From: Thermoplasmata archaeon | GTDB taxonomy: Archaea > Thermoplasmatota > Penumbrarchaeia > Penumbrarchaeales > EX4484-36 | Assembly: GCA_021160765.1 (NCBI GenBank) | Contig: JAGHBW010000114.1 | Location: 1 to 11,895, forward strand | Direction of reading: 5' to 3' | Length of the DNA stretch: 11,895 nucleotides | Translations under genes and position numbers: made by a program | The notes under the pieces: generated by a model | The model's database searches: none | Told to the model about the DNA's origin: nothing | The model's input: the letters and a program-made list of their open reading frames with translations, nothing else | Shown here: in pieces, positions 1 through 6,140 of the stretch | How the letters are laid out: every line of letters starts with the position of its first letter | Position numbering within the stretch: position 1 is the first letter of the stretch

Positions 1-1
1 G

Positions 2-925
2 AGAAGGACAACCGGGAGGAGGAAAAAGAAGGAGGAGAAAGTGGAGGAGAAGGTTGAGGAAGAGGTTGAGGAGAAAAAGGGGAAGGAGGAGGTAGTGGAA
101 AAGGTGGAGGAGGGTGAGGGGAAGAAGGGTGCAGAGGAGGAAGTTGAAAAGGCTCCAGAAAAGGTTGAGGAGAAGACTCCTGAAAAGAAGGAGGAGAAAA
201 AGGCTACGAAGAAGAGGTCCACCAGGCGGAGGAAGAAGGAGGAGGTAAAGGAGGAGAAAGAGGGAAAGAAAAAGGAGGGGGAGACAGGGAAGAAAAAGGA
301 GGAGAAGCCGGAAAAGGTTGCAACTCCAGTAATAGAGCAGCCTGCACCCACCATACCAGAAAGCCTTTACCTCGTTTTTGGGAAATACTCAGTGAAAGAG
401 GTTGTGGTTTCCGACCCGGGCCTAGCTAAATACATAATTTTCAAACCGGTTCTCGTACATCACACTCACGGTAGGCATGCTAATCGTGCATTCCACAAGG
501 CGAACTTGACGATAGTTGAGCGCTTGATAAACAATATGATGAGAACAGAGAAATACACAGGAAAGAAGAGCAAGGCATACAGGGTAGTCCAGCAGACCTT
601 TGAAATAATAGAAAAAAAGACTGGAAAGAACCCATTACAGGTGCTGGCTGACGCACTGGTAAACAGCGCTCCCAGAGAGGAGGTCACTAGACTTAAGTTT
701 GGCGGGATATCCGTTCCCAAGGCTGTGGATGTATCCCCTTCCAGAAGACTTGACATCGCGCTAAGAAACATATGCAAAGGCGCTGTCAGGATGTCATTTA
801 AAAACAGGAAATCCGCTGCAGAATGCCTTGCCACAGAGATCATGCTGGCAGCAAAGGAGGATGTTGCAAGCTACGCCATCTCCAAGAAGGAAGAGGTGGA
901 GAGAATAGCAGCATCAGCCCGATGA
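2..925 (+). CDS. rpsG: Small ribosomal subunit protein S7 (archaeal uS7), 5'-partial, with long charged N-terminal extension
   Basis: uS7 nucleates folding of the 16S rRNA 3' major domain and lines the exit-site side of the 30S subunit. The conserved archaeal core starts near position 365 (YLVFGKYSVKE) and runs about 186 residues through THGRHANRAFHKANL, NPLQVLADALVNSAPREEV, a DVSPSRRLDIALRNI segment and a C-terminus ending ASAR. This core matches the usual archaeal S7 size. Ahead of it lie at least 121 residues of Lys/Glu/Arg-rich low-complexity sequence. The frame is open to the first complete codon of the window (position 2), so the GTG at 41 is probably internal and the true start lies upstream. 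An RRTTGRR-KKK-EE stretch at 2-37 recurs as KRSTRRRKKEE around 211-245, suggesting internal duplication. EF-2 begins 26 bases after the TGA stop, so the two genes are probably co-transcribed. Identification is secure; the start is unknown. Confidence 0.93.
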   Translation, partial: RRTTGRRKKKEEKVEEKVEEEVEEKKGKEEVVEKVEEGEGKKGAEEEVEKAPEKVEEKTPEKKEEKKATKKRSTRRRKKEEVKEEKEGKKKEGETGKKKEEKPEKVATPVIEQPAPTIPESLYLVFGKYSVKEVVVSDPGLAKYIIFKPVLVHHTHGRHANRAFHKANLTIVERLINNMMRTEKYTGKKSKAYRVVQQTFEIIEKKTGKNPLQVLADALVNSAPREEVTRLKFGGISVPKAVDVSPSRRLDIALRNICKGAVRMSFKNRKSAAECLATEIMLAAKEDVASYAISKKEEVERIAASAR

Positions 926-951
926 TTTTTTTAAAGTGTAGGTGAGTGGAA

Positions 952-3156
952 ATGGGAAGGAAAGAGGAGAATATAAAGAAGGCTCAGAGGATAATGTGGA
1001 AACCAGAGCTCATAAGAAACATAGGCACAGCAGCGCACATTGACCACGGCAAAACAACACTGAGCGACAATCTGATAGCCGGCGCTGGGATGATGTCTGA
1101 GGAGCTTGCTGGAAAGCAACTTCTTCTAGATTATGACGAGCAGGAACAGGCTAGGGGAATAACAATTAACTCAGCAAATGCTTCTATGGTTCACGATTAC
1201 GAAGGTGAGGAGTATCTGATTAATCTGATAGATACCCCGGGGCACGTTGATTTTGGGGGGGATGTAACCAGAGCAATGAGGGCGGTGGATGGGGTGATTA
1301 TAGTGGTCTGTGCAGTTGAAGGGGTTATGCCTCAAACTGAGACTGTGATAAGGCAAGCCCTGAGGGAAAGGGTGAAACCGGTACTGTTCATAAATAAGGT
1401 TGATCGTCTCATTAACGAGCTGAAGGTTTCCCCAGAAGAGATGCAGGAGAGGTTTGGAAAGATAATAATGAAGGTGAACGAGCTGATATATAAAATGGCA
1501 GAGCCCCAATTTAAGAAGGCGTGGAGGGTGAAGCCCGAGGACGGATCTGTTGCCTTTGGATCGGCATATCAGAACTGGGCAATATCTGTTCCCTTCATGA
1601 AGAAAAGTGGGATTACGTTTAAGGATGTGTATGAGTATCTTGCGGAGGGGAAGGATAGAGAACTTGCGAAGAAGGCTCCACTTCACAGGGTTCTTTTGGA
1701 TATGGTGATAAAGCATCTGCCAAACCCCGTGGAGGCACAAAAGATACGTATTCCGAAGATCTGGCACGGTGATCTGGAGTCCGAGATTGGGAAGGCTATG
1801 CTGGAGTGTTCTCCCGATTCTGAACCTGTTTTTATGGTCACAAAAATATTGATAGATCCACACGCTGGTGAGGTGGCGGCGGGGAGGATATTTGCAGGGA
1901 AGTTGCGTAAAGGACAGGAGGTTTACGTGGCAGGTCAGCCGGGAAAAAGCAGAATACAGCAGGTTGCGGTATACGTGGGTCCAGATCGTATTCCGGTGGA
2001 TGAGGCACCTGCTGGGAACATTGTTGCTGTGACCGGTGTCAAGAATGCCATCTCCGGGTCAACAATCTCCACTATGCCTGATCTGACACCCTTTGAGAAG
2101 ATCAAACACATATCTGAACCTGTGGTAACCGTTGCTATAGAGGCAGTCCACATGAAGGATCTTCCCAAACTGGTGGAGGTCTTAAGGACTGTGGCTAAAG
2201 AAGACCCCTCCTTGAGGGTTGAGATCAACCAGGAGACCGGAGAACATCTTCTCTCCGGTATGGGGGAACTTCACCTAGAGGTCACACAATACAGAATTGT
2301 ACATGAACACGGTGTTGAGATAAGGGCTTCTGAACCAATAGTGGTTTATAGGGAATCCGTGGAGGGTAAGAGCCCCTCTTCCTTTGAGGGAAAGTCTCCC
2401 AACAAACACAATCGTTTCTACATAGAGGTTGAACCTCTTCCCAAAGAAATTGTTCAGGCGATACTGGAGGGTGAAATTCCTTCCGATGAAAAGATCAAGG
2501 ATCCTAAGGCGCTTGCGAAGAAGCTTCAGGATTTGGGTATGGACAAGGATGAGGCTAAAAACGTCTATGACATACATGGTACGAATATCTTCATAAATGC
2601 CACTAAGGGTATTCAGTACCTCCATGAGACAAAGGAGCTTCTTATCCAGGCCTTCCACGAAGCCATGGATCGCGGTCCTAGGGCGTGGGAACCGGTGATG
2701 GGAGTTAAGGTACGACTTGTGGACGCTAAGTTGCACGAGGACTCTATTCACAGAGGACCTGCCCAGGTAATTCCCGCAGGGAGATCTGCCATTTACGGCG
2801 CGATGGTGACGGCGGGAACGATCCTTCTGGAACCGAAATTAAAGCTCTTCATAAACATACCCCAGGACCTTCTGGGAAACGTGACCAGGGAGCTCAATCA
2901 GAGGCGGTGCACAATACTGGATATTGAACAGGAGGAGGACACTGTTAACATAACCGCCAAAGCCCCTGTGGCGGAGATGTTCGGTTTCGCTGGGGCCATA
3001 AGGTCAGCGACACAGGGTAGAGCCCTCTGGAGTACAGAGTTTATGGGATTTGAAAAACTGCCCAGGGAGCTTCTAGAGAAGGTAACCCGTGAGATTAGAA
3101 CTCGTAAGGGTCTGAAGCCAGAACCCCCAGGTGCCGATTATTACGCATCCACATGA
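952..3156 (+). CDS. fusA: Translation elongation factor 2 (aEF-2)
   Basis: This GTPase drives ribosomal translocation. The protein is 734 residues from the ATG at 952, the usual archaeal EF-2 length. The G-domain shows AHIDHGKT (28-35), DTPGH (94-98) and NKVD (148-151). The diphthamide-site histidine is His600 within HEDSIHRGPAQ, the archaeal/eukaryotic EF-2 signature that bacterial EF-G lacks. The C-terminus ends PEPPGADYYAST, close to Thermoplasmata EF-2 as I remember it. A GTG six bases upstream (946) is in frame, but GGTGA at 941-945 sits 6 bases from the ATG and directly against the GTG, so the ATG is preferred. A T7 tract (926-932) lies between S7 and this gene, but the short gap suggests one transcript. 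The diphthamide site implies the organism makes diphthamide; those genes are not in the window. Confidence 0.97.
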   Translation: MGRKEENIKKAQRIMWKPELIRNIGTAAHIDHGKTTLSDNLIAGAGMMSEELAGKQLLLDYDEQEQARGITINSANASMVHDYEGEEYLINLIDTPGHVDFGGDVTRAMRAVDGVIIVVCAVEGVMPQTETVIRQALRERVKPVLFINKVDRLINELKVSPEEMQERFGKIIMKVNELIYKMAEPQFKKAWRVKPEDGSVAFGSAYQNWAISVPFMKKSGITFKDVYEYLAEGKDRELAKKAPLHRVLLDMVIKHLPNPVEAQKIRIPKIWHGDLESEIGKAMLECSPDSEPVFMVTKILIDPHAGEVAAGRIFAGKLRKGQEVYVAGQPGKSRIQQVAVYVGPDRIPVDEAPAGNIVAVTGVKNAISGSTISTMPDLTPFEKIKHISEPVVTVAIEAVHMKDLPKLVEVLRTVAKEDPSLRVEINQETGEHLLSGMGELHLEVTQYRIVHEHGVEIRASEPIVVYRESVEGKSPSSFEGKSPNKHNRFYIEVEPLPKEIVQAILEGEIPSDEKIKDPKALAKKLQDLGMDKDEAKNVYDIHGTNIFINATKGIQYLHETKELLIQAFHEAMDRGPRAWEPVMGVKVRLVDAKLHEDSIHRGPAQVIPAGRSAIYGAMVTAGTILLEPKLKLFINIPQDLLGNVTRELNQRRCTILDIEQEEDTVNITAKAPVAEMFGFAGAIRSATQGRALWSTEFMGFEKLPRELLEKVTREIRTRKGLKPEPPGADYYAST

Positions 3157-3174
3157 GGGGGGACCAGGAAACAG

Positions 3175-3223
3175 TTATATATGAAAATTTATTAAGGAGT
3201 TGAGGTATCAACTACACGGAGGT
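3175..3223 (+). promoter_or_regulatory. Archaeal promoter and ribosome binding site of the EF-1A gene
   Basis: TTATATAT at 3175-3182 is a good TATA box preceded by a purine-rich GGAAACAG that could serve as BRE. Transcription would then begin near 3207. A second AT-rich element, TTTATTA, lies at 3188-3194. GGAGGT at 3218-3223 is a consensus Shine-Dalgarno site 7 bases before the ATG at 3231. EF-1A therefore probably has its own start of transcription in addition to any read-through from S7/EF-2. Confidence 0.6.
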
Positions 3224-3230
3224 TGAAATA

Positions 3231-4505
3231 ATGCCAGCGGATAAACCACATCTGAACCTAGTGTTCATAGGACACGTGGATCATGGAAAATCCACTCTGG
3301 TAGGGCGATTGCTCTACGAGGCGGGAGCCATTGATCCGCACTTAATTGAGAAATACAGGCAGGAAGCGGAGGCCAAGGGTAAGGGCACCTTTGAGTTTGC
3401 CTGGGTTATGGACAGAGAAAAAGAGGAGAGGGAGAGGGGCCTTACAATTGATGTGGCCCACAGGAGGTTTGACACGGATAAATACTATTTCACGATCATA
3501 GACGCTCCTGGACACAGAGACTTCGTTAAGAACATGATCACTGGGACCTCCCAGGCAGACGCCGCCGTCCTTGTGGTGGCTGCCCCAGAGGGTGTGATGG
3601 CCCAAACGAAGGAGCACGTCTTCCTTGCAAGAACCCTCGGCATCCAGCAGCTTATTGTGGCTATTAACAAGATGGATGCCACGAAGCCGCCCTACGACGA
3701 GAAGAGATATAATGAGGTGAAGGAACAGGTTAGCCAGCTCCTTAAACTTATTGGGTGGGACCCAAGCAAGGTTACATTTGTGGCGGTCTCTGCCTATATG
3801 GGCGACAATGTGATGAAGCAATCCTCTAATATGAGCTGGTGGAAGGGTCCCACACTGATAGAGGCCCTTAACGCCCTTGAGGTTCCGCCTAAACCTTTGG
3901 ATTTGCCCCTCAGAATACCCATTCAGGACGTTTATTCCATTACTGGGATAGGCACCGTGCCTGTTGGTCGTGTGGAGACAGGGGTTCTGAAGGTGGGCGA
4001 CAGGGTGATATTCAACCCACCGGGAGTCTCTGGTGAGGTGAAGTCCATTGAGATGCACCACGAACCAATGCAGAAAGCGGAGCCGGGCGACAACATAGGC
4101 TTCAACGTCAGGGGTGTTGGGAAGAAGGACATTCGCCGTGGTGATGTGGCCGGACATCCTGACAATCCACCCACTGTAGCCAGGACGTTCACCGGGAGGA
4201 TTGTGGTGCTTCAGCATCCAAGCGTCATCACTGCTGGATATACACCTGTCTTCCACTGCCACACCGCCCAGGTGGCCTGCAGGTTTGAAGAGCTTCTGCA
4301 GAAACTAGATCCACGTACAGGCCAGGTGAAGGAGGAGAACCCCAACTTCATCAAAACCGGTGAGATCGCTGTGGTGAAGATCCGGCCAACAAGACCGATG
4401 GTTATTGAGAGGGTGCAAGACATCCCGCAGCTGGGTCGTTTCGCCATACGTGATATGGGTGTGACCGTGGCTGCCGGGATGTGCCTGGAAGTGGAGAAGA
4501 GGTAA
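3231..4505 (+). CDS. tuf: Translation elongation factor 1-alpha (aEF-1A)
   Basis: This GTPase carries aminoacyl-tRNA to the ribosomal A site. The protein has 424 residues, a normal archaeal EF-1A length. It has GHVDHGKST at 14-22, the switch I/RGLTID region near 69-74, DAPGH at 91-95 and NKMD at 146-149. Domain II (IPIQDVYSITGIGTVPVGRVETG) and domain III (HCHTAQVACRF, then KTGEIAVVKIRPTRPMVIE) are both intact. The start ATG is fixed by GGAGGT 7 bases upstream and by alignment of the N-terminus to the family. The gene follows EF-2 by 74 bases containing a promoter and precedes S10 by 20 bases. Confidence 0.97.
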   Translation: MPADKPHLNLVFIGHVDHGKSTLVGRLLYEAGAIDPHLIEKYRQEAEAKGKGTFEFAWVMDREKEERERGLTIDVAHRRFDTDKYYFTIIDAPGHRDFVKNMITGTSQADAAVLVVAAPEGVMAQTKEHVFLARTLGIQQLIVAINKMDATKPPYDEKRYNEVKEQVSQLLKLIGWDPSKVTFVAVSAYMGDNVMKQSSNMSWWKGPTLIEALNALEVPPKPLDLPLRIPIQDVYSITGIGTVPVGRVETGVLKVGDRVIFNPPGVSGEVKSIEMHHEPMQKAEPGDNIGFNVRGVGKKDIRRGDVAGHPDNPPTVARTFTGRIVVLQHPSVITAGYTPVFHCHTAQVACRFEELLQKLDPRTGQVKEENPNFIKTGEIAVVKIRPTRPMVIERVQDIPQLGRFAIRDMGVTVAAGMCLEVEKR

Positions 4506-4525
4506 AATTGCGGTAGGCGAGGGGA

Positions 4526-4837
4526 ATGGCTGGAAAGGCAAAGATAACACTGACGGGAACAAACCCGAAGACCCTGGACAGTGTCTGCTCTCAGATTAAG
4601 GAGATCTCAAAGAGAACTGGAGTTAATATGAGTGGTCCCATTCCCCTGCCCACAAAGCGTCTTGTGGTCCCTGTGAGGAAGAGCCCGGATGGAGAGGGCT
4701 CGGAGACCTGGGACAGGTGGGAGATGAGGGTTCACAAGCGTTTGATATATCTGGATGCTGATGAGAGGGCCCTTCGGCACCTGATGAAAATAAAGGTGCC
4801 GGATGGTGTGAATGTTGAGATAATGCTCAGAAGCTGA
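4526..4837 (+). CDS. rpsJ: Small ribosomal subunit protein S10 (uS10)
   Basis: uS10 is a 30S head protein. At 103 residues it matches archaeal S10. Recognisable segments are KITLTGTNPKTLDSVCSQIKEI, the GPIPLPTKRLVVPVRKSP loop, and the WEMRVHKRLIYLDAD helix-strand region, followed by a C-terminal VPDGVNVEIMLRS. It lies 20 bases after EF-1A, the standard archaeal tuf-rpsJ pair, and is almost certainly co-transcribed with it. GAGGGG at 4519-4524 is the only Shine-Dalgarno-like sequence and lies very close to the ATG, so initiation may rely partly on coupling. A hairpin terminator follows 33 bases downstream. Confidence 0.97.
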   Translation: MAGKAKITLTGTNPKTLDSVCSQIKEISKRTGVNMSGPIPLPTKRLVVPVRKSPDGEGSETWDRWEMRVHKRLIYLDADERALRHLMKIKVPDGVNVEIMLRS

Positions 4838-4870
4838 GGGGTATCTCATCAGCTACATGAAAACCCGAAA

Positions 4871-4911
4871 CCCCCCGGGAGAATGTAAAACGGGGGGAAA
4901 TCTTTATTTTT
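4871..4911 (+). terminator. GC-rich hairpin plus T-rich tract after the translation-factor genes
   Basis: CCCCCCG at 4871-4877 pairs perfectly with CGGGGGG at 4891-4897 across a 13-base loop and is followed by the T-rich stretch TCTTTATTTTT (4901-4911). This is a plausible end for the EF-1A/S10 transcript. The T-rich tract could also act as a distant TATA element for tRNA-Ser, although it lies about 50 bases before the mature tRNA. Confidence 0.55.
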
Positions 4912-4958
4912 CCCTCATCTTTTAGCTATCTCCCTACTGGACATGCGGCTTGATCTGT

Positions 4959-5047
4959 GCTGAGGTAGCTTAGCCAGGCCTAAAGCGCCGGCCTTGAGAG
5001 CCGGTGGCGCCTTGCGCGCCGCGGGGGTTCAAATCCCCCCCTCAGCG
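4959..5047 (+). tRNA. tRNA-Ser (anticodon TGA)
   Basis: This is a complete class II cloverleaf of 89 bases. The acceptor stem GCTGAGG (4959-4965) pairs with CCTCAGC (5040-5046), and the discriminator is G5047, as expected for serine. The anticodon stem CCGGC/GCCGG encloses the loop CTTGAGA, placing anticodon TGA at 4995-4997. A long GC-rich variable arm follows, as in all tRNA-Ser. The T-arm contains GGTTCAAATC. There is no intron and no encoded CCA (bases after 5047 are CTT), so CCA must be added enzymatically. Confidence 0.95.
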
Positions 5048-5075
5048 CTTTTCACTAACTGACTTCACATGAAGT

Positions 5076-5116
5076 GACCCCACTTTACCTCCCGGGGTCC
5101 GAAAAATGTCTTTTTC
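5076..5116 (+). terminator. Possible hairpin/T-run end of the tRNA-Ser transcript
   Basis: GACCCC (5076-5081) can pair with GGGGTC (5094-5099), followed after ten bases by a T5 run near 5110-5116. A separate small palindrome, ACTTCA-CA-TGAAGT (5062-5075), and an AAGTG/CACTT pair (5072-5085) compete with it. This is only suggestive, because archaeal termination depends mainly on the T-run. Confidence 0.3.
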
Positions 5117-5169
5117 TAAGAGGGGTTGAAGAATGATAAGCCACACACCTAGACCAAAATCAATAAATA

Positions 5170-5208
5170 TTCCATCCATGATATATCCCTTCCTGCGGGA
5201 TGATGGAA
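5170..5208 (+). promoter_or_regulatory. TATA region inside an inverted repeat, upstream of the DUF5678-like gene
   Basis: A perfect 7-base dyad, TTCCATC (5170-5176) and GATGGAA (5202-5208), encloses the TATA-like GATATAT (5180-5186). An inner TCCC/GGGA pair (5186-5189, 5197-5200) lies inside it. An AT-rich AATAAATATT at 5162-5171 is an alternative TATA. The dyad could be a repressor operator or a leader hairpin. This is inference from symmetry only. Confidence 0.35.
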
Positions 5209-5230
5209 ACCCTTACCGATGGTGAAACGA

Positions 5231-5440
5231 ATGGAAGTCAATAACCAGGAACTTATTAGGATTTATGGCGAGTATAAGAAAAGCATTGAACTTCTTACCA
5301 ACAATATGTTGTCCCTCAGAAAGAGGTATGGTGGGGAGTATATAGCAATAGACCACGGTGAAGTTGTAGCCCATGCTGAGACCCCTGATGAACTCAAAGA
5401 AAAGTTAGAAGAACTTGGGATAGACTTTAAAAAACCCTGA
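5231..5440 (+). CDS. Small DUF5678-like protein
   Basis: A 69-residue soluble protein. The C-terminal half, RYGGEYIAIDHGEVVAHAET followed by PDELKEKLEELGID, fits the DUF5678 pattern (a GkYVAi..GeVVAhg strand pair followed by a helix), a family of unknown function. The N-terminal half is helical. The ATG at 5231 is preferred because GGTGA at 5221-5225 sits 5 bases before it; an in-frame ATG at 5219 has no binding site. It lies directly upstream of a broken retropepsin-like protease gene. From memory, small proteins of this type are often neighbours of aspartyl proteases in archaea and cyanobacteria, so the two may form a functional pair such as partner/inhibitor and protease. That role is inference. 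Confidence 0.75.
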   Translation: MEVNNQELIRIYGEYKKSIELLTNNMLSLRKRYGGEYIAIDHGEVVAHAETPDELKEKLEELGIDFKKP

Positions 5441-5494
5441 TCCAGTACATCCCTCCAGCGGATGTCATTTACCTTCTCTAATGGGGGACGTTGA

Positions 5495-5511
5495 GTGGGT
5501 TATAAATCCAC
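5495..5511 (+). promoter_or_regulatory. Palindrome centred on a TATA box upstream of the broken protease gene
   Basis: TTATAAAT at 5500-5507 is a good TATA box. It is embedded in GTGGGTT-ATA-AATCCAC, whose 7-base arms match at six positions. Transcription would begin around 5530, which is also where the protease-like reading frame becomes open (5528). This suggests a leaderless transcript and a possible autoregulatory operator. Confidence 0.4.
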
Positions 5512-5530
5512 CCTCAGTATAACCTAGGAC

Positions 5531-5965
5531 CTGCGCATTGCTGCAAGCGTTTTTATCCTTCACCCTCTCGCATCACAGAATACTCCCATACCCATTCCAA
5601 TGTTTGTTGACACGGGCTCCCCCAAGACGATAATAAGTGAAACGACGTTAAATCAACTTGGCATGAACCTAAACCAACTAGAGCCATCTCCCACCCATCT
5701 AGCGGGTTTCGGTTGAGGTGCCATCCAGGCTTATGTTCTTAAGGATGTAAAACTCATATTAATTGGAAGTGATGAGAAACCACACCTCCCGGTGCAGATG
5801 GATTATATCCTCATAAGCACACAGAAACCTATGGTTAGGAGAAAAAAAGGAGTAAAAAGGGTCACTCCTCCCCCACCTGATGTCCTCGGGGCCGACTTCT
5901 TTGTGGCTTCGGGTCTAAAACTCTACGTGGACTTTGGGAACAAAAACGCTTTCGTTGAGGAGTGA
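5531..5965 (+). pseudogene. Retropepsin-like aspartyl protease, interrupted by one in-frame TGA
   Basis: Clan AA aspartic proteases form dimers with one catalytic Asp per monomer. One continuous frame encodes the catalytic MFVDTGSPKTIIS (DTG at 5609-5617), a LAGFG flap region, a YVLKDVKLILIG strand and the C-terminal VLGADFFVASGLKLYVDF, which corresponds to the family's ILGRD...G motif. It ends at TGA 5963-5965. The frame is broken only by TGA at 5714-5716, where the family usually has Gly (GIGG-like), so a GGA to TGA change is the simplest cause. No frameshift is needed. Upstream the frame is open to 5528 (LRIAASVFILHPLASQN...), but there is no ATG, GTG or TTG before the ATG at 5600, which would remove the strand before DTG. 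CTG at 5531 lies where a leaderless start would be expected, so the start may have decayed too. Confidence 0.75.
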
Positions 5966-6038
5966 AATACCCAACCTAGACCGGAGAGGCTCGTAGTGCG
6001 AATGATATACCTCTTCTGCTCCTTCCCGTAAAGGTTCT

Positions 6039-6086
6039 CGGGGAAGTTAAATAATATTTCTCCCCGTTTCTCGGTATCTTTATTAA
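6039..6086 (+). promoter_or_regulatory. Probable promoter region of phosphoglycerate kinase
   Basis: CTTTATTAA at 6078-6086 is a TATA-like box that would place the start of transcription near 6110, about 30 bases before the PGK ATG. Just upstream, an AT-rich TTAAATAATAT (6046-6056) is enclosed by a perfect inverted repeat, CGGGGA (6039-6044) and TCCCCG (6061-6066). This could be an operator or an end hairpin for the protease transcript. No clear Shine-Dalgarno precedes the PGK ATG; only GGGGT at 6132-6136. Confidence 0.35.
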
Positions 6087-6140
6087 GCTCTGCGGCAAAC
6101 CGTTAATAATGGGGAATCTATACCTGCTCGTGGGGTAGAA

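Noticed and set aside
466..843. Open frame on the minus strand within the S7 gene
   Set aside because: It is a shadow of a strongly conserved ribosomal protein on the plus strand; no binding site, promoter or family resemblance.
1171..2751. Minus-strand open frames inside EF-2
   Set aside because: They lie opposite universally conserved EF-2 sequence, and their translations are unstructured mixtures with no recognisable domain.
3342..4262. A 306-codon minus-strand frame opposite EF-1A
   Set aside because: It is long, but only because of codon bias in EF-1A; its His/Val/Leu-rich composition and lack of start signals mark it as an antisense shadow.
4838..4958. Small gene between S10 and tRNA-Ser
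   Set aside because: The 121 bases hold the hairpin terminator and AT-rich sequence; no frame has a start with a binding site and more than a few codons.
5714..5716. TGA read as selenocysteine or tryptophan
   Set aside because: Neighbouring genes use TGA as a stop, no SECIS-like element is visible, and the family has glycine here.
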